Below, one piece after another: positions 17,574-25,522 of a stretch of DNA of 64,000 bases. Position 1 is the stretch's first letter. Each line of letters begins with the position of its first letter. The notes under the pieces were generated by a model that saw only the letters and a program-made list of their open reading frames with translations, ran no database searches and had not been told where the DNA came from. Source of the stretch: JAJDUF01 sp965214295 (lineage in GTDB: Bacteria; Chloroflexota; UBA11872; UBA12225; JAJDUF01); contig OZ243944.1 of assembly GCA_965214295.1 (NCBI GenBank), positions 2,170,001 through 2,234,000 of the forward strand, given 5' to 3'. The translations under genes and the position numbers were made by a program.

Positions 17574-18590
17574 ATGAAGATCGCACTCTACCAGGAGTTC
17601 GGCGAGGGATGTCGCCGCTTGACCTACGAACTGCTGCCGGCCACCGCCGGCTGGGAGCTGCTGGACGTGCCACACGCCGGCGCGGATATTGACTCGCTCG
17701 CTGCCGAGGATGCCGAGACCATCCGCAGCGCCGAGGTGGTGATCGCTTCACCCCTCAGCCCCTTCCCGGACGCCATCTACGATCCGCAGGGGCAGGTACG
17801 CTTGATCCAGCTACTCTCCGCCGGCTACGACAAGGTTGACCTCGACCGCTGCCGGGCGGCCGGGCAATTGGTCGCCACCAACGGCGGGGCGAACGCCGTG
17901 GCTGTGGCCGAGCACACCGTCATGTTTATCCTCACGGTGCTCCGGCGGCTGCCGGTCCTGGACCGCGATACACGTGCCGGCCGCTGGACGGTGGCCAAGA
18001 CGCCCGCGTGGGAGCCGCACGAGCTGGAGGGTCGCACTGTCGGGCTAGTGGGAATGGGGCGGATTGGCCGGGAGGTCGCGCGGCGGCTACGACCGTTCGA
18101 CGTGCAGCTCCAATACTACGACGTGGTGCCGGCGCCCAACGAGGTGACCGATAGCCTACAGGTGCGCTATGTGTCGTGGTCGCAACTCCTGGAGACCTCG
18201 GACATCGTTTCGCTCCACGTGCCGCTAATGGAGAGCACCCGCGGCCTCATCGGCGCCGCCGAGCTGGCTCGGATGAAGCCGGACGCGATCTTGATCAATA
18301 CCGCACGTGGTGGTCTGATCGACGAAACGGCGCTCGTCGCGGCGCTGGGGAGGGGGGATTTGGGTGGCGCCGGCCTGGATGCGTTCAGTGCGGAACCGTT
18401 TCCGGCCGGGCATCCGCTGGCAGTGTTCGATCAAGTCGTGCTGACGCCGCATTTTGCCGGGCCAACCTACGAAAGCTGGCCCAAGCGCGTCCGGTTTGCC
18501 TACGAGAATATCGCGCGGCTGGAACGCGAGGAGCGTCCCGTGTCCGTCGTGCCTGAGTTGGCCGACCTCCCTCTCCGCACTGCGCGGTAG
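17574..18590 (+). CDS. D-2-hydroxyacid dehydrogenase family protein
   Basis: A 338-residue NAD(P)-dependent dehydrogenase. The N-terminal substrate domain ends in the NGGANAVAVAEHTV segment; the Rossmann motif is GLVGMGRIGREVA (GxGxxG), and the catalytic triad region includes INTARGGLIDE (Arg), a Glu-containing AFSAEPFP loop and the TPHFAG segment (His). The product could be a hydroxypyruvate/glyoxylate reductase or a phosphoglycerate dehydrogenase-like enzyme; sequence does not settle the substrate. The ATG at 17574 has a weak GAGAG upstream. It is followed after 8 bp by the MNT gene, whose ribosome-binding site overlaps this gene's stop. A second enzyme of the superfamily lies at 59964-60908 but is not close in sequence. 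Confidence 0.88.
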   Translation: MKIALYQEFGEGCRRLTYELLPATAGWELLDVPHAGADIDSLAAEDAETIRSAEVVIASPLSPFPDAIYDPQGQVRLIQLLSAGYDKVDLDRCRAAGQLVATNGGANAVAVAEHTVMFILTVLRRLPVLDRDTRAGRWTVAKTPAWEPHELEGRTVGLVGMGRIGREVARRLRPFDVQLQYYDVVPAPNEVTDSLQVRYVSWSQLLETSDIVSLHVPLMESTRGLIGAAELARMKPDAILINTARGGLIDETALVAALGRGDLGGAGLDAFSAEPFPAGHPLAVFDQVVLTPHFAGPTYESWPKRVRFAYENIARLEREERPVSVVPELADLPLRTAR

Positions 18591-18598
18591 GAGGCGGT

Positions 18599-18973
18599 AT
18601 GACGACGGACATGCCTGACCATAGCAGAGGGATGCCCCAGCAGGAACTAGCCGCATTCTGTCTGGCCGGTCAAAACCGCACTGCCCCTCCCACCATCCGT
18701 GCGGTTTTGACCGGCCATCGGCGCAATCGCATCCGAAAACTGGCGCTGTTCGGCTCGATCCTGCGGGAAGATTTTCGGTCCGACAGCGACGTTGATGTGC
18801 TGGTGGAGTTCAAGAGAGGATACCCGGTCGGCTTGCTCCGGATGGCAGCACTGGAGCGGGAGCTATCGGAGTTGCTGAAGCGCCAGGTGGACCTCCGCAC
18901 GCCAGCGGAGTTGAGCCGGTACTTTCGTGATGAGGTGCTCCGGACCAGCGAAGTGCAGTATGTCGAAGGGTGA
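18599..18973 (+). CDS. MNT-type nucleotidyltransferase with an in-frame palindromic insert
   Basis: A 124-residue minimal nucleotidyltransferase. The signature LFGSILREDFRSDSDVDVLV gives the GS motif and the paired Asp residues of the DxD metal site, so it is probably catalytically competent. MNT proteins often act as antitoxins that AMPylate HEPN toxins; no HEPN gene follows here, so it is an orphan in this window. The N-terminus is about 20 residues longer than usual because the stretch LAGQNRTAPPTIRAVLTG (about residues 22-39) is encoded by a family F palindrome at 18664-18716 placed between a normal MPQQELAAFC start and the RRNRIRKLALFGS core. TAGGAGG precedes the ATG. Its TGA overlaps the GTG of the next gene. 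Confidence 0.82.
   Translation: MTTDMPDHSRGMPQQELAAFCLAGQNRTAPPTIRAVLTGHRRNRIRKLALFGSILREDFRSDSDVDVLVEFKRGYPVGLLRMAALERELSELLKRQVDLRTPAELSRYFRDEVLRTSEVQYVEG
18664..18716. repeat. Family F palindromic element, copy F2, inside a gene
   Basis: Perfect 18-bp inverted arms GGCCGGTCAAAACCGCAC and GTGCGGTTTTGACCGGCC enclose a 17-nt loop. Read on the minus strand the loop is GGATGGTGGGAGGGGCA, which differs by one base from the loop of copy F5 in gcvPA although the outer arms are unrelated. It keeps the host frame open. Confidence 0.9.
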
Positions 18974-19344
18974 GGGAGATGGACTGGCGGCTGCTGGGGC
19001 AATGGCTGGTGATGGTGGTGCTCGCCGCTGCCCTCGGCCTGGCAGTGCTGGCACTGCTCGGCATGGCAGCCGTCATCGCCATCGGGCTGGCCGGCGCGGA
19101 CGTGCTTGCCGGGCTGCCGCCCCTGCTGCTCGCGGCAGGCGTGGCCGGCGGACTGCTCTGGTGGCTGACGCGACGCGGATGGGGCCACGGCTGGTGGCTG
19201 CTCTTCACCGGACGGCAGGTTTATACGCACTGGGACTCTCTGCGTGATGCGGAGCAGGAACACACGGACCTCAACCTTCCCACCGCGCCGACCACCCCGC
19301 AAGATGCACGAGCAGTCGGACGTCGCACCCCGCGCCGACAATGA
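18970..19344 (+). CDS. Small membrane protein, unknown function
   Basis: Up to 124 residues with two long hydrophobic segments near the N-terminus (about residues 13-45 and 48-68) rich in Leu, Ala and Val, followed by a hydrophilic tail of about 50 residues rich in Thr, Pro and Arg. The GTG at 18970 overlaps the TGA of the MNT gene (GTGA), suggesting coupling; an ATG three codons later (18979) is an alternative start with GAGGGAG right before it. The family was not recognised. Co-transcription with the MNT gene is likely, but no functional link is evident. Confidence 0.55.
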   Translation: MREMDWRLLGQWLVMVVLAAALGLAVLALLGMAAVIAIGLAGADVLAGLPPLLLAAGVAGGLLWWLTRRGWGHGWWLLFTGRQVYTHWDSLRDAEQEHTDLNLPTAPTTPQDARAVGRRTPRRQ

Positions 19345-19454
19345 CCAATGACCCGGCCCTACGATGAGCGGCCCGCATCAGGCCCGTGCGCGGCGCGGCG
19401 CGAACCTGTCGTCGATAGTCGCTTCCCTTGCCCATGGGTAGATAGGAGGTAACG

Positions 19455-20846
19455 ATGGCCAGTGTAAGCCGACGGCAGTGCTTGATCGCGGCCGCGTCGC
19501 TTGTTGGCGGCTTGCTCGCCGCAGCGTGCGACATCGACGGCTCGAGGACATCCCAGGAAGGTGAAAGCGGTCCTCCGACGCCACGCCCACTGCCCAAGCC
19601 GGCTGAGGGGCCAGCGGCTTCGAAGCAGTCGGTCACGCTGCGAGTGTTTACGGGCCTCGGTTTGGCGGCGATGCACCAAGGCTTTTGGCATGGGGGAGGA
19701 CCAAAGGACGTATTCGAGAGCAAGCATCCCCACATCGAGGTGGAGTGGCAACGGCTGCCCCGTACTCCTGCCGGCAAGCCGCCGGACGAGGCCTTCAGTG
19801 CGCTGATTGCTTCGGACGACCCCGTTGACGTTGTGCAGATCGCCTCGGGGTGGGCCGGGCTGGCGGTGGCCCAGGGCGGCCTGCTTGCCTTGGATCAGCT
19901 TATTGCCCGCGACCGCTATGACCTGACGGACTACTGGCCCGGGTTGGTGGCCGCGAGTCGCTGGCGCGGCGCACTCTACGCACTTGCCACCAGCGCGGCA
20001 CCGTTTCCGCTGCTGTGCAACGCGACGCTCTTTGCTGATGCTGGCTTGGCGGTTCCCCCTGGAGTGTGGTCGCGGGAGCAGTTCCTCGCTGCGGCCCGCA
20101 CGTTGGCGATCTCCCCAGTCTATGGCTTTGCTTTTCCCTTTAATAACCACCTCTCATTCACCCTACCCTGGATTCGGAGCAACGGCGGCGACATGCTGAG
20201 TGACGACTTAGGACGGAGCTTGGTGAATCGACCAGCAGCGCAGGACGCGGTGCAATGGCTGGTCGACCTCGTCCACGTCCATACCGCCACCCAGACGGCA
20301 GACGAGGCCGCGAGCGGTAGGGAGATCATTGCGTTGTGGAAAGCGGGCCGGGTGGCGATGATGCACCAGGTCTGGCTTCCAGAGGCCAGCCGGCGCCGGA
20401 GTGCCCCGCCAGGGGAAGTCGCCTACGCCGAGCTACCGCGTGGCCCAGTGAATCCCGCCAGTTACATGACCATCCCCTTCGGCGCCTGGTACATCAGCAG
20501 CGCATCAGCGGTAACGGATGAAGCGTGGGCCTTCTTGATGTTGTGGACAAGCGCAGAGGTGCAGCGCGACTATCAGGCCTTTGGCCATGATGAGAGCCAC
20601 GTTGGGCTACTCATGCCGCCAGCCCGGCAAGAAGTGGCCAGCGAATTCGAGCAACGCTATGGGAAGGTCACTCTCGCCTCGCTCGCACACGGGCAATCCG
20701 TGCCGCTTCATCCGGCTCTGCCGGCCCTGGTAGTGGCTTTTCAGCAAGGGCTGGCCTCAGCCTTCACCGGCCAGCAGTCGGTAGCCGAGGCGACAAATGC
20801 CGTAGCGCAAGAGCAAGACAATATCCTGGCGCAGTGGACACCGTAG
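19455..20846 (+). CDS. Extracellular solute-binding lipoprotein (ABC importer family 1)
   Basis: A 463-residue solute-binding protein. The N-terminus SRRQCLIAAASLVGGLLAAAC combines a twin-Arg start (written here only as its key parts: SRR at 5-7) with a hydrophobic stretch and a lipobox LAAAC, so it is probably exported and anchored as a lipoprotein. A Pro/Ser linker precedes the mature domain, which begins VTLRVFTGLG and has the pattern of family 1 sugar-binding proteins (hPHIEVEWQRLP; DVVQIASGW; AFLMLWTS near the end). TAGGAGGT lies four bases before the ATG. No permease or ATPase gene is adjacent, so the transporter partners are elsewhere or the gene is solitary. A second protein of this type is encoded at 37173-38750. 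Confidence 0.85.
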   Translation: MASVSRRQCLIAAASLVGGLLAAACDIDGSRTSQEGESGPPTPRPLPKPAEGPAASKQSVTLRVFTGLGLAAMHQGFWHGGGPKDVFESKHPHIEVEWQRLPRTPAGKPPDEAFSALIASDDPVDVVQIASGWAGLAVAQGGLLALDQLIARDRYDLTDYWPGLVAASRWRGALYALATSAAPFPLLCNATLFADAGLAVPPGVWSREQFLAAARTLAISPVYGFAFPFNNHLSFTLPWIRSNGGDMLSDDLGRSLVNRPAAQDAVQWLVDLVHVHTATQTADEAASGREIIALWKAGRVAMMHQVWLPEASRRRSAPPGEVAYAELPRGPVNPASYMTIPFGAWYISSASAVTDEAWAFLMLWTSAEVQRDYQAFGHDESHVGLLMPPARQEVASEFEQRYGKVTLASLAHGQSVPLHPALPALVVAFQQGLASAFTGQQSVAEATNAVAQEQDNILAQWTP

Positions 20847-20932
20847 GCGGGCACTGCTGCATAGTACGAATCAGGACGGCAGCTTTGCGCCTAGCACGAA
20901 TACCAAGCAGGGTGGTGCAGCCAAAAACCCGG

Positions 20933-23900
20933 TCAGTCGGTACGCACGATGGCGACGCGCGCGTGGTGGCCGTTGAAGGTCAACTCGGCAACGTGGGCAG
21001 CGGACGGTAGCGGCCCGACTGTGAGGCTGCGGGCAATCGTCTCACCGGCGATGTGTGCGCCGTGGCGCTCGACGACCGCTGCGAGGGCCGCATCGCTCGT
21101 GTCGAGGGTGATTGTGACCCAATCGCTCAGGGTCAGCTCGGCGTCGCGGCGCACGCCTTGGAGGCGATGCACCAGCTCGCGGGCCAGCCCCTCTAGCTCT
21201 AGCTCCGGCGTGAGCCGCGTGTCGAGCGCGACCATGGTGCCACCTTCCTCGACTACGCTGAAGCCGGGCTGATCTTCCACCTCGACCGCATAGCTGTCCG
21301 GGCCAAGCTCGACCGCTGTGCCGTCAACCGCGACGGTCACTGGATCGCCGGCCTCCTTGCTGCGGGCCAAGGCGCGACCATCGGCCTCCCGCAGCGCTTG
21401 TAGGATCGCTTGCGTTTGGCGGCCGAACTGCGGCCCGATCACAGCGGGGAGCGGCCGCACGCGGTAGGCGACATATTCGTCGGACGACGCGGCGAAGCGC
21501 AGTGCCTTGACGTTAAGCTCTTCGAGCAAGAGGTTGCGATGCCTGGTCAGCACCTCGCGGTCGCTCGTCGCCGCCACGCGGACGGTGAGGGCAGCGACGG
21601 GCTGGCGCACCTTGATTTGGGCGCGGCTGCGGGCCGCGCGGCCCAGGCTCACCACCCGCCGCACGAGGTCCATGTCCGCGCTCAGGGCCGGGTCGAGCCG
21701 GGCGGCGTCGGCCGTCGGCCAGTCGCACAGATGCACCGACTCCGGCGCCGCGCTATCTACCGACCGCACAAGGCTTTGGTACAGCTCCTCGGCCATGAAC
21801 GGCATCGGTGGAGCAATCAGCTTGATCAGCGTGACGAGCACCTCGTACAAGGTGGCAAAGGCAGCGGCTTGGTCGGTCTTGTCCGTGGCCCGCCAGAAGC
21901 GCCGCCGGCTGCGCCGCACGTACCAGGTGGACAGGTCCTCGACGAATGACTCGATCCGGCGGACCAAGGTCAGCGCGTCGAAACGATCCATACCGTCGGT
22001 CGCTACCTGGATGAGCCGGTGTAGCTCGCTGAGGACCCAGCGGTCGAGGGCCGGGCGCGCCGCCACCGCCGGAGCGGGCATGGCCGGTCGCCAGCCATCC
22101 AACTCGGCGTAGGTCACGAAGAAGGCAGCGACGTTCCAGAGTGTCAGCAGTCGGCGCTCGACCTCCGCGAGCCTATTCCAGCCGAAATTCACGTTGCGCT
22201 CCGGGCTTGTGCCCATGTACATCCAGCGCATCACGCTGGCGCCAGCGCGGTCGGCGGCCTCGTTGAATTCGATGGCATTGCCCCAGCTCTTGTGCATCTC
22301 CCGGCCCTGCTCGTCGCGTACCTGCGCGTGGCCGAGGACGGTCCGGAACGGCGGTTTGTGCTCCAGGACTGTGCTCATCGTCAGCAGCACGTAGAACCAG
22401 TTGCGGAACTGCCCAGGAAACGACTCGGTGATGAAGTGCGCCGGGAACCATTGGGACCAGTAGGCGCGGTTGGTGCGATAGTCGAGCGTGGAGTAGGGCA
22501 CGATGCCGGCATCCAGCCAAGGGTTGCCAACGTCCGCGATGCGGCTGGCCGTGGCACCACACTGCCCGCAGCGGACTTTCACCGCGTCTATCCAGGGCCG
22601 ATGCGGGGAGTGCCCCTCGAACTTGTCCCAGCCCTCGACGGCTCGCTCGTGCAGCTCTTCCGGGCTACCGATCACGTCGAACCAACCGCACGACTCACAC
22701 GTCCAGATGGGCAGCGCCAGCCCGTAGTAGCGTTTCTTGGATATCATCCAATCGTCCATGTTGCGGAGCCAGTCCAGCTCGCGCTCCAGTCCCCACGGCG
22801 GCAGCCACGTGATTTGCTTGGTCACGTCCGCAATCTCGTCCCGCAGCCGGGTGGTCGGCACCTGGTCGGTGGCCAGTGGCCAGTGGTCAGTGACCGGTCG
22901 GCGGGGGCCGTCCATCGAGATAAACCACTCGTCCACCAACCGAAACACCAGCTCGCTGCTGCACCGCCAGCAGACCGGGTAGCGGTGGGTGTACGGCTCG
23001 ACGTGGTAGAGGCGTCCTTTCCGCCCCAGGCTCTCGATGATCGGCTCGGCTACGGCGTACACATTGCGGCCACTCAGCCAGTCGAAGCCCTCGACGTAGT
23101 TGCCGAATTCGTCGAGCGGCACGATGGGCGGCAGACCGTGCTCGCGGCCCAGCTCCATGTCTTCCTTCCCGCAGCCGGGAGCGATATGGACAATGCCTGT
23201 CCCTTCGGTCTCGCTAACCTCCTCCCAAGCAATGATCGGATGCCACACGGCACCATTCCGGCGCAAGCCGGAATCCAGCACCGCCGGTAGCTCGTCGAAC
23301 GGCCCTAGGTAGGTGAGGCCCACCAACTCGCGACCTGGCACCTCACCCAAGACCTCGTAGTCACCCTGCAGGGCGCGCGCAGCGGTACCCTTGGAGATGT
23401 AGAGTACCCGCTCGCCTTGCCGCACCCGCAGGTACGGCAGCTCCGGGTGTACCGCCGCGGCCACGTTGGCGGTGAGCGTCCACGCGGTCGTCGTCCAGAC
23501 GAGCAGCGCTTCCCCGGGACGCTCGCGCAGGGGAAACTCCGCGAACACGCCGGGGTGCTCCAACTCCTGATAGCCCTCGGTGGCGATCTCGTGCTGCGAG
23601 ATGCCGGTGCCGCAGCGCGGACACCAGGGCATCGAGTCGTTGCCCTTGTAGACCAGGCCGCGCTCGTGGCACCGCTTCAGGAAGTGCCAGATGTTGTAGT
23701 TGTTCTCGTCGGACAGGGTGTAGTACGAGTTGTCCCAGTGCATCCAATAGCCCAGCCGGATGGACTGCTCGGTCTGGATCCCGGCATACTTGTAGACCCG
23801 CTCTTTGCAGCGCTCGACAAACTCGGCAATACCGTAGGCCTCGATGTCGCGCTTGCTCTTGAAGCCAAGCTCGCGCTCGACTTCCACCTCGATCCAGAGT

Positions 23901-24169
23901 CCCTGGCAGTCGAAGCCGTTTTGGTAACGTTGGTCGAAACCGCGCATCGCCCGGTAACGCTGGAACGTGTCCTTGTAGGTGCGTCCCCAGGCGTGGTGGA
24001 CACCCATGGGGTTGTTGGCGGTGATGGGGCCATCCATAAATGACCAGCGGGGGCCGCCCTTGTTCTTGGCGACGAGCTTGTCGAATGCCTGCGTGTCCCG
24101 CCAGAACGCCAAGATGCGCTCTTCCAGCGCCGGATACTCTACGGTGCGCGGCACTTGTCGAAATCCCAT
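20933..24169 (-). CDS. ileS: Isoleucyl-tRNA synthetase with two in-frame repeat inserts
   Basis: A 1078-residue class I synthetase charging tRNA-Ile. The HIGH-like motif is GVHHAWGR (about 56-63) and the KMSKS position reads MHKSWGN (about 625), both as in the eukaryote-like IleRS group. The editing domain includes GTGIVHIAPGCG. The ATG at 24169 has AAAGGAG eight bases upstream; longer frames run into the leader. Two stretches absent from the usual family pattern are encoded by repeats: LDSGLRRNGAV in the editing domain (about 296-306, DNA 23251-23283, family A palindrome) and a Pro/Asp-rich stretch between EWFISMD and LRDEI (about 418-437, DNA 22862-22910, family G repeat). A T-box leader lies upstream. 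The enzyme must be active unless another ileS exists, so both inserts are tolerated. Confidence 0.95.
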   Translation of the reverse strand: MGFRQVPRTVEYPALEERILAFWRDTQAFDKLVAKNKGGPRWSFMDGPITANNPMGVHHAWGRTYKDTFQRYRAMRGFDQRYQNGFDCQGLWIEVEVERELGFKSKRDIEAYGIAEFVERCKERVYKYAGIQTEQSIRLGYWMHWDNSYYTLSDENNYNIWHFLKRCHERGLVYKGNDSMPWCPRCGTGISQHEIATEGYQELEHPGVFAEFPLRERPGEALLVWTTTAWTLTANVAAAVHPELPYLRVRQGERVLYISKGTAARALQGDYEVLGEVPGRELVGLTYLGPFDELPAVLDSGLRRNGAVWHPIIAWEEVSETEGTGIVHIAPGCGKEDMELGREHGLPPIVPLDEFGNYVEGFDWLSGRNVYAVAEPIIESLGRKGRLYHVEPYTHRYPVCWRCSSELVFRLVDEWFISMDGPRRPVTDHWPLATDQVPTTRLRDEIADVTKQITWLPPWGLERELDWLRNMDDWMISKKRYYGLALPIWTCESCGWFDVIGSPEELHERAVEGWDKFEGHSPHRPWIDAVKVRCGQCGATASRIADVGNPWLDAGIVPYSTLDYRTNRAYWSQWFPAHFITESFPGQFRNWFYVLLTMSTVLEHKPPFRTVLGHAQVRDEQGREMHKSWGNAIEFNEAADRAGASVMRWMYMGTSPERNVNFGWNRLAEVERRLLTLWNVAAFFVTYAELDGWRPAMPAPAVAARPALDRWVLSELHRLIQVATDGMDRFDALTLVRRIESFVEDLSTWYVRRSRRRFWRATDKTDQAAAFATLYEVLVTLIKLIAPPMPFMAEELYQSLVRSVDSAAPESVHLCDWPTADAARLDPALSADMDLVRRVVSLGRAARSRAQIKVRQPVAALTVRVAATSDREVLTRHRNLLLEELNVKALRFAASSDEYVAYRVRPLPAVIGPQFGRQTQAILQALREADGRALARSKEAGDPVTVAVDGTAVELGPDSYAVEVEDQPGFSVVEEGGTMVALDTRLTPELELEGLARELVHRLQGVRRDAELTLSDWVTITLDTSDAALAAVVERHGAHIAGETIARSLTVGPLPSAAHVAELTFNGHHARVAIVRTD
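22862..22910. repeat. Family G degenerate repeat inside ileS
   Basis: Iterations of GGCCAGTGGTCAGTGACCGG occupy the coding strand in frame. Related sequence is found at the 3' end of proB (about 9657-9690). It replaces what is normally a direct junction between the EWFISMD segment and LRDEI in this IleRS type. Confidence 0.6.
23251..23283. repeat. Family A palindrome inside ileS
   Basis: ATTCCGGCGCAAGCCGGAAT is the core; translated in the gene frame it gives LDSGLRRNGAV, the reading also seen when such dispersed repeats are translated in other genomes. Intergenic copies of the family occur at 15052, 33144, 56961, 59768, 61436 and 61489. Confidence 0.85.
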
Positions 24170-24270
24170 ACCTACCACTCCTTTGCGCCTCCCCCCACCC
24201 AACTTCACCGCTCCCCTCCACGAGTGGAGAGGGGGCTGGGGGGGAGGTGCAGTCAGCACCCTTAAATTAC

Positions 24271-24298
24271 GAAAAGCCCGTCCCTACCGGGACGAGCT
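24271..24298 (-). terminator. Intrinsic terminator of the ileS T-box leader
   Basis: On the minus strand AGCTCGTCCC-GGTA-GGGACGGGCT forms a strong hairpin followed by TTTTC. It overlaps the region that the T-box sequence just upstream would pair with, so uncharged tRNA would favour the antiterminator and readthrough into ileS. Confidence 0.85.
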
Positions 24299-24600
24299 AC
24301 TATGCCCGCGGTACCACCCCGCTTAGAGACCACCACCGGCCAACACAGCCGATGGCGCCTCTCGCCTCTGTCGCATACGTGTTCATATGCGTGCCCTTGC
24401 TAACGGGTGGCGGACCCGGTCCCGTCTACTAGAGCATCACGCTAGTCGTACTCCGACCGGCTGTGCTCGTTGGGGGGACGGCTCAGGAAGGATTTTCCGC
24501 TGCGCTCCGGCGCCGGCTCACACCAACCGCCGGCTCTCTGCCTGCCGTGCGAGGCAGCGTACTCGTTTCCGTCGTCGCCTGGTATCGCTATGCAGTTGTC
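24271..24600 (-). promoter_or_regulatory. T-box riboswitch leader of ileS
   Basis: The minus strand upstream of ileS carries the hallmark T-box GGGTGGTACCGCGGG (plus-strand 24304-24318) right before an intrinsic terminator. Further upstream are AGAGAGCCGGCGG and GGTGTGAGCCGGC, typical of the AG-bulge and distal parts of Stem I, and then GGAAAATCCTTCC, in which ATC is the likely specifier codon for isoleucine. The layout supports regulation by uncharged tRNA-Ile through transcription attenuation. A TTGACA near 24653-24658 (minus strand) could be the -35 box, but no good -10 lies at the right distance. The exact 5' end is uncertain. Confidence 0.88.
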
Positions 24601-24847
24601 AAGACGCGCCGCAGCCGGCGCGCGTCATAAGTGTGGCATTCCTGAGCAAGCCGTGTCAATAAGCTGCCAGCCCCCTTCCTTAGCCCTCCCTCCGCTCCGC
24701 AGGGGTAGGGGCAGCTTCCCTCTCCTGGTAGCTCGGTCCGGGGAGGGGGCTATCGGTCGCCGCCAGGACTCCTCTTCCCTTGAGAGCAGGGGGCGGGGGT
24801 TAGGTAGCAAGCAGACGGGAGAGTTGGGTTTCGACTACCTATCGCGC
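24601..24847. other. Intergenic DNA with C/G-rich repeats
   Basis: Between the start of the ileS leader and the retropepsin-like gene. From about 24666 to 24800 there are degenerate family B elements (CCCCCTTCC, CCCTCCCTCC, GGGGAGGGGGC and so on) and no coding frame that can be supported. Confidence 0.5.
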
Positions 24848-25207
24848 TCAAGGCTCTACGATGACTTGCCGGCCGTGGTCGAGGCCGATGTAGTAGCGGT
24901 TGGTGGCGGTAAGACCGATAATCGGCTCATCACCCAAGGCTATGACCCTGGCACGAAAAGGTGTCATCTCGCCGATCTGGAGCGTACCTACAGAGGTTGC
25001 TGCCAGCACGCGAGAGCCGTCAGCGAGGACCACGCGAACATAGCTCTCTGCCGGTGCCCCGTTCGCTAGGAGGTCTGCTGGCAAAATGATCGCTCCATCA
25101 AAGCCAGTGTCGAGCAGCGCTTCCACGTTGATGGTACGCTGGCCTAGTTGGACACGCACAGGGATATAAGGGAAACGGGAGCTAACGATACGCTGGGTTA
25201 CAGCCAT
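24848..25207 (-). CDS. Retropepsin-like aspartic protease (clan AA)
   Basis: A 119-residue single-lobed aspartic protease domain. The catalytic motif is LLDTGFDG with Asp33-Thr-Gly35, preceded by beta strands (PVRVQLGQRTINVEA) and followed by the IGLTATNRY segment typical of the second half. Such enzymes act as homodimers. It has no signal peptide. Its start overlaps the end of the upstream 75-residue gene by ten bases, and the pair seems to form a two-gene operon with a promoter near 25456. The substrate is unknown; this two-gene arrangement is common in some Chloroflexota and Cyanobacteria, which is a remembered impression rather than something checked here. Confidence 0.78.
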   Translation of the reverse strand: MAVTQRIVSSRFPYIPVRVQLGQRTINVEALLDTGFDGAIILPADLLANGAPAESYVRVVLADGSRVLAATSVGTLQIGEMTPFRARVIALGDEPIIGLTATNRYYIGLDHGRQVIVEP

Positions 25208-25425
25208 CTGTACTCCGCGATGTCTCCGATCTTGAAGATGAAGGTTGGCTCTTTCGGCCCGAACACTTCATCTGCCCGGTCAGAGACAGCAAGCACCGTG
25301 GCGCCGATCACGGTCTGGCCCTGGCGGGTAATAGCAGCATACTTCCCTGTATGCCGTTGCTCCAAGGGCTGCCCATACCGTTCGTAGAGCGCGTCGGCTT
25401 CTTCTATGGTTGGCTGTGCGGTCAT
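25198..25425 (-). CDS. Small conserved protein partnered with the aspartic protease
   Basis: A 75-residue soluble protein. It begins with an acidic helix (EEADALYERYGQPLE), followed by beta strands HTGKYAAITRQGQTVIGAT and a C-terminal FIFKIGDIA strand. The pattern YGxxLExxHxGKYxAI is that of a small family often encoded before clan AA proteases; the function is unknown, with an antitoxin-like or substrate role possible but not supported directly. The ATG at 25425 follows AGGAGGT; an upstream in-frame start at 25506 would cross the promoter. It overlaps the protease gene by ten bases. Confidence 0.7.
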   Translation of the reverse strand: MTAQPTIEEADALYERYGQPLEQRHTGKYAAITRQGQTVIGATVLAVSDRADEVFGPKEPTFIFKIGDIAEYRWL

Positions 25426-25455
25426 ACCGTCCGGACCTCCTGCCTGTAGAGGTAT

Positions 25456-25461
25456 AGTATA
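25456..25461 (-). promoter_or_regulatory. -10 box in a GGTATACTATACC palindrome
   Basis: On the minus strand TATACT lies in a 13-bp palindrome about 30 bases before the ATG of the small protein gene. The predicted leader of about 24 nt would contain the AGGAGGT ribosome-binding site. The palindrome could also be an operator, allowing autoregulation of the two-gene operon; that is inference. Confidence 0.5.
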
Positions 25462-25495
25462 CCGACATCTGTAACGGATTAGTGGAATGGACAGT

Positions 25496-25522
25496 GGGCG
25501 CAACATGTTGCGCCCCTACGGC
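25496..25522. repeat. Family C palindrome C1, supplies rqcH stop
   Basis: GGGCGCAACATGTTGCGCCC is a perfect palindrome followed by CTACGGC. On the minus strand the element reads GCCGTAG and then the palindrome, and this TAG is the rqcH stop. Copies at 33207 and 59886 share the same structure. Confidence 0.85.

Noticed and set aside
22292..23290. 332-codon plus-strand frame inside ileS
   Set aside because: Antisense to ileS; no recognisable domain and no start signals.
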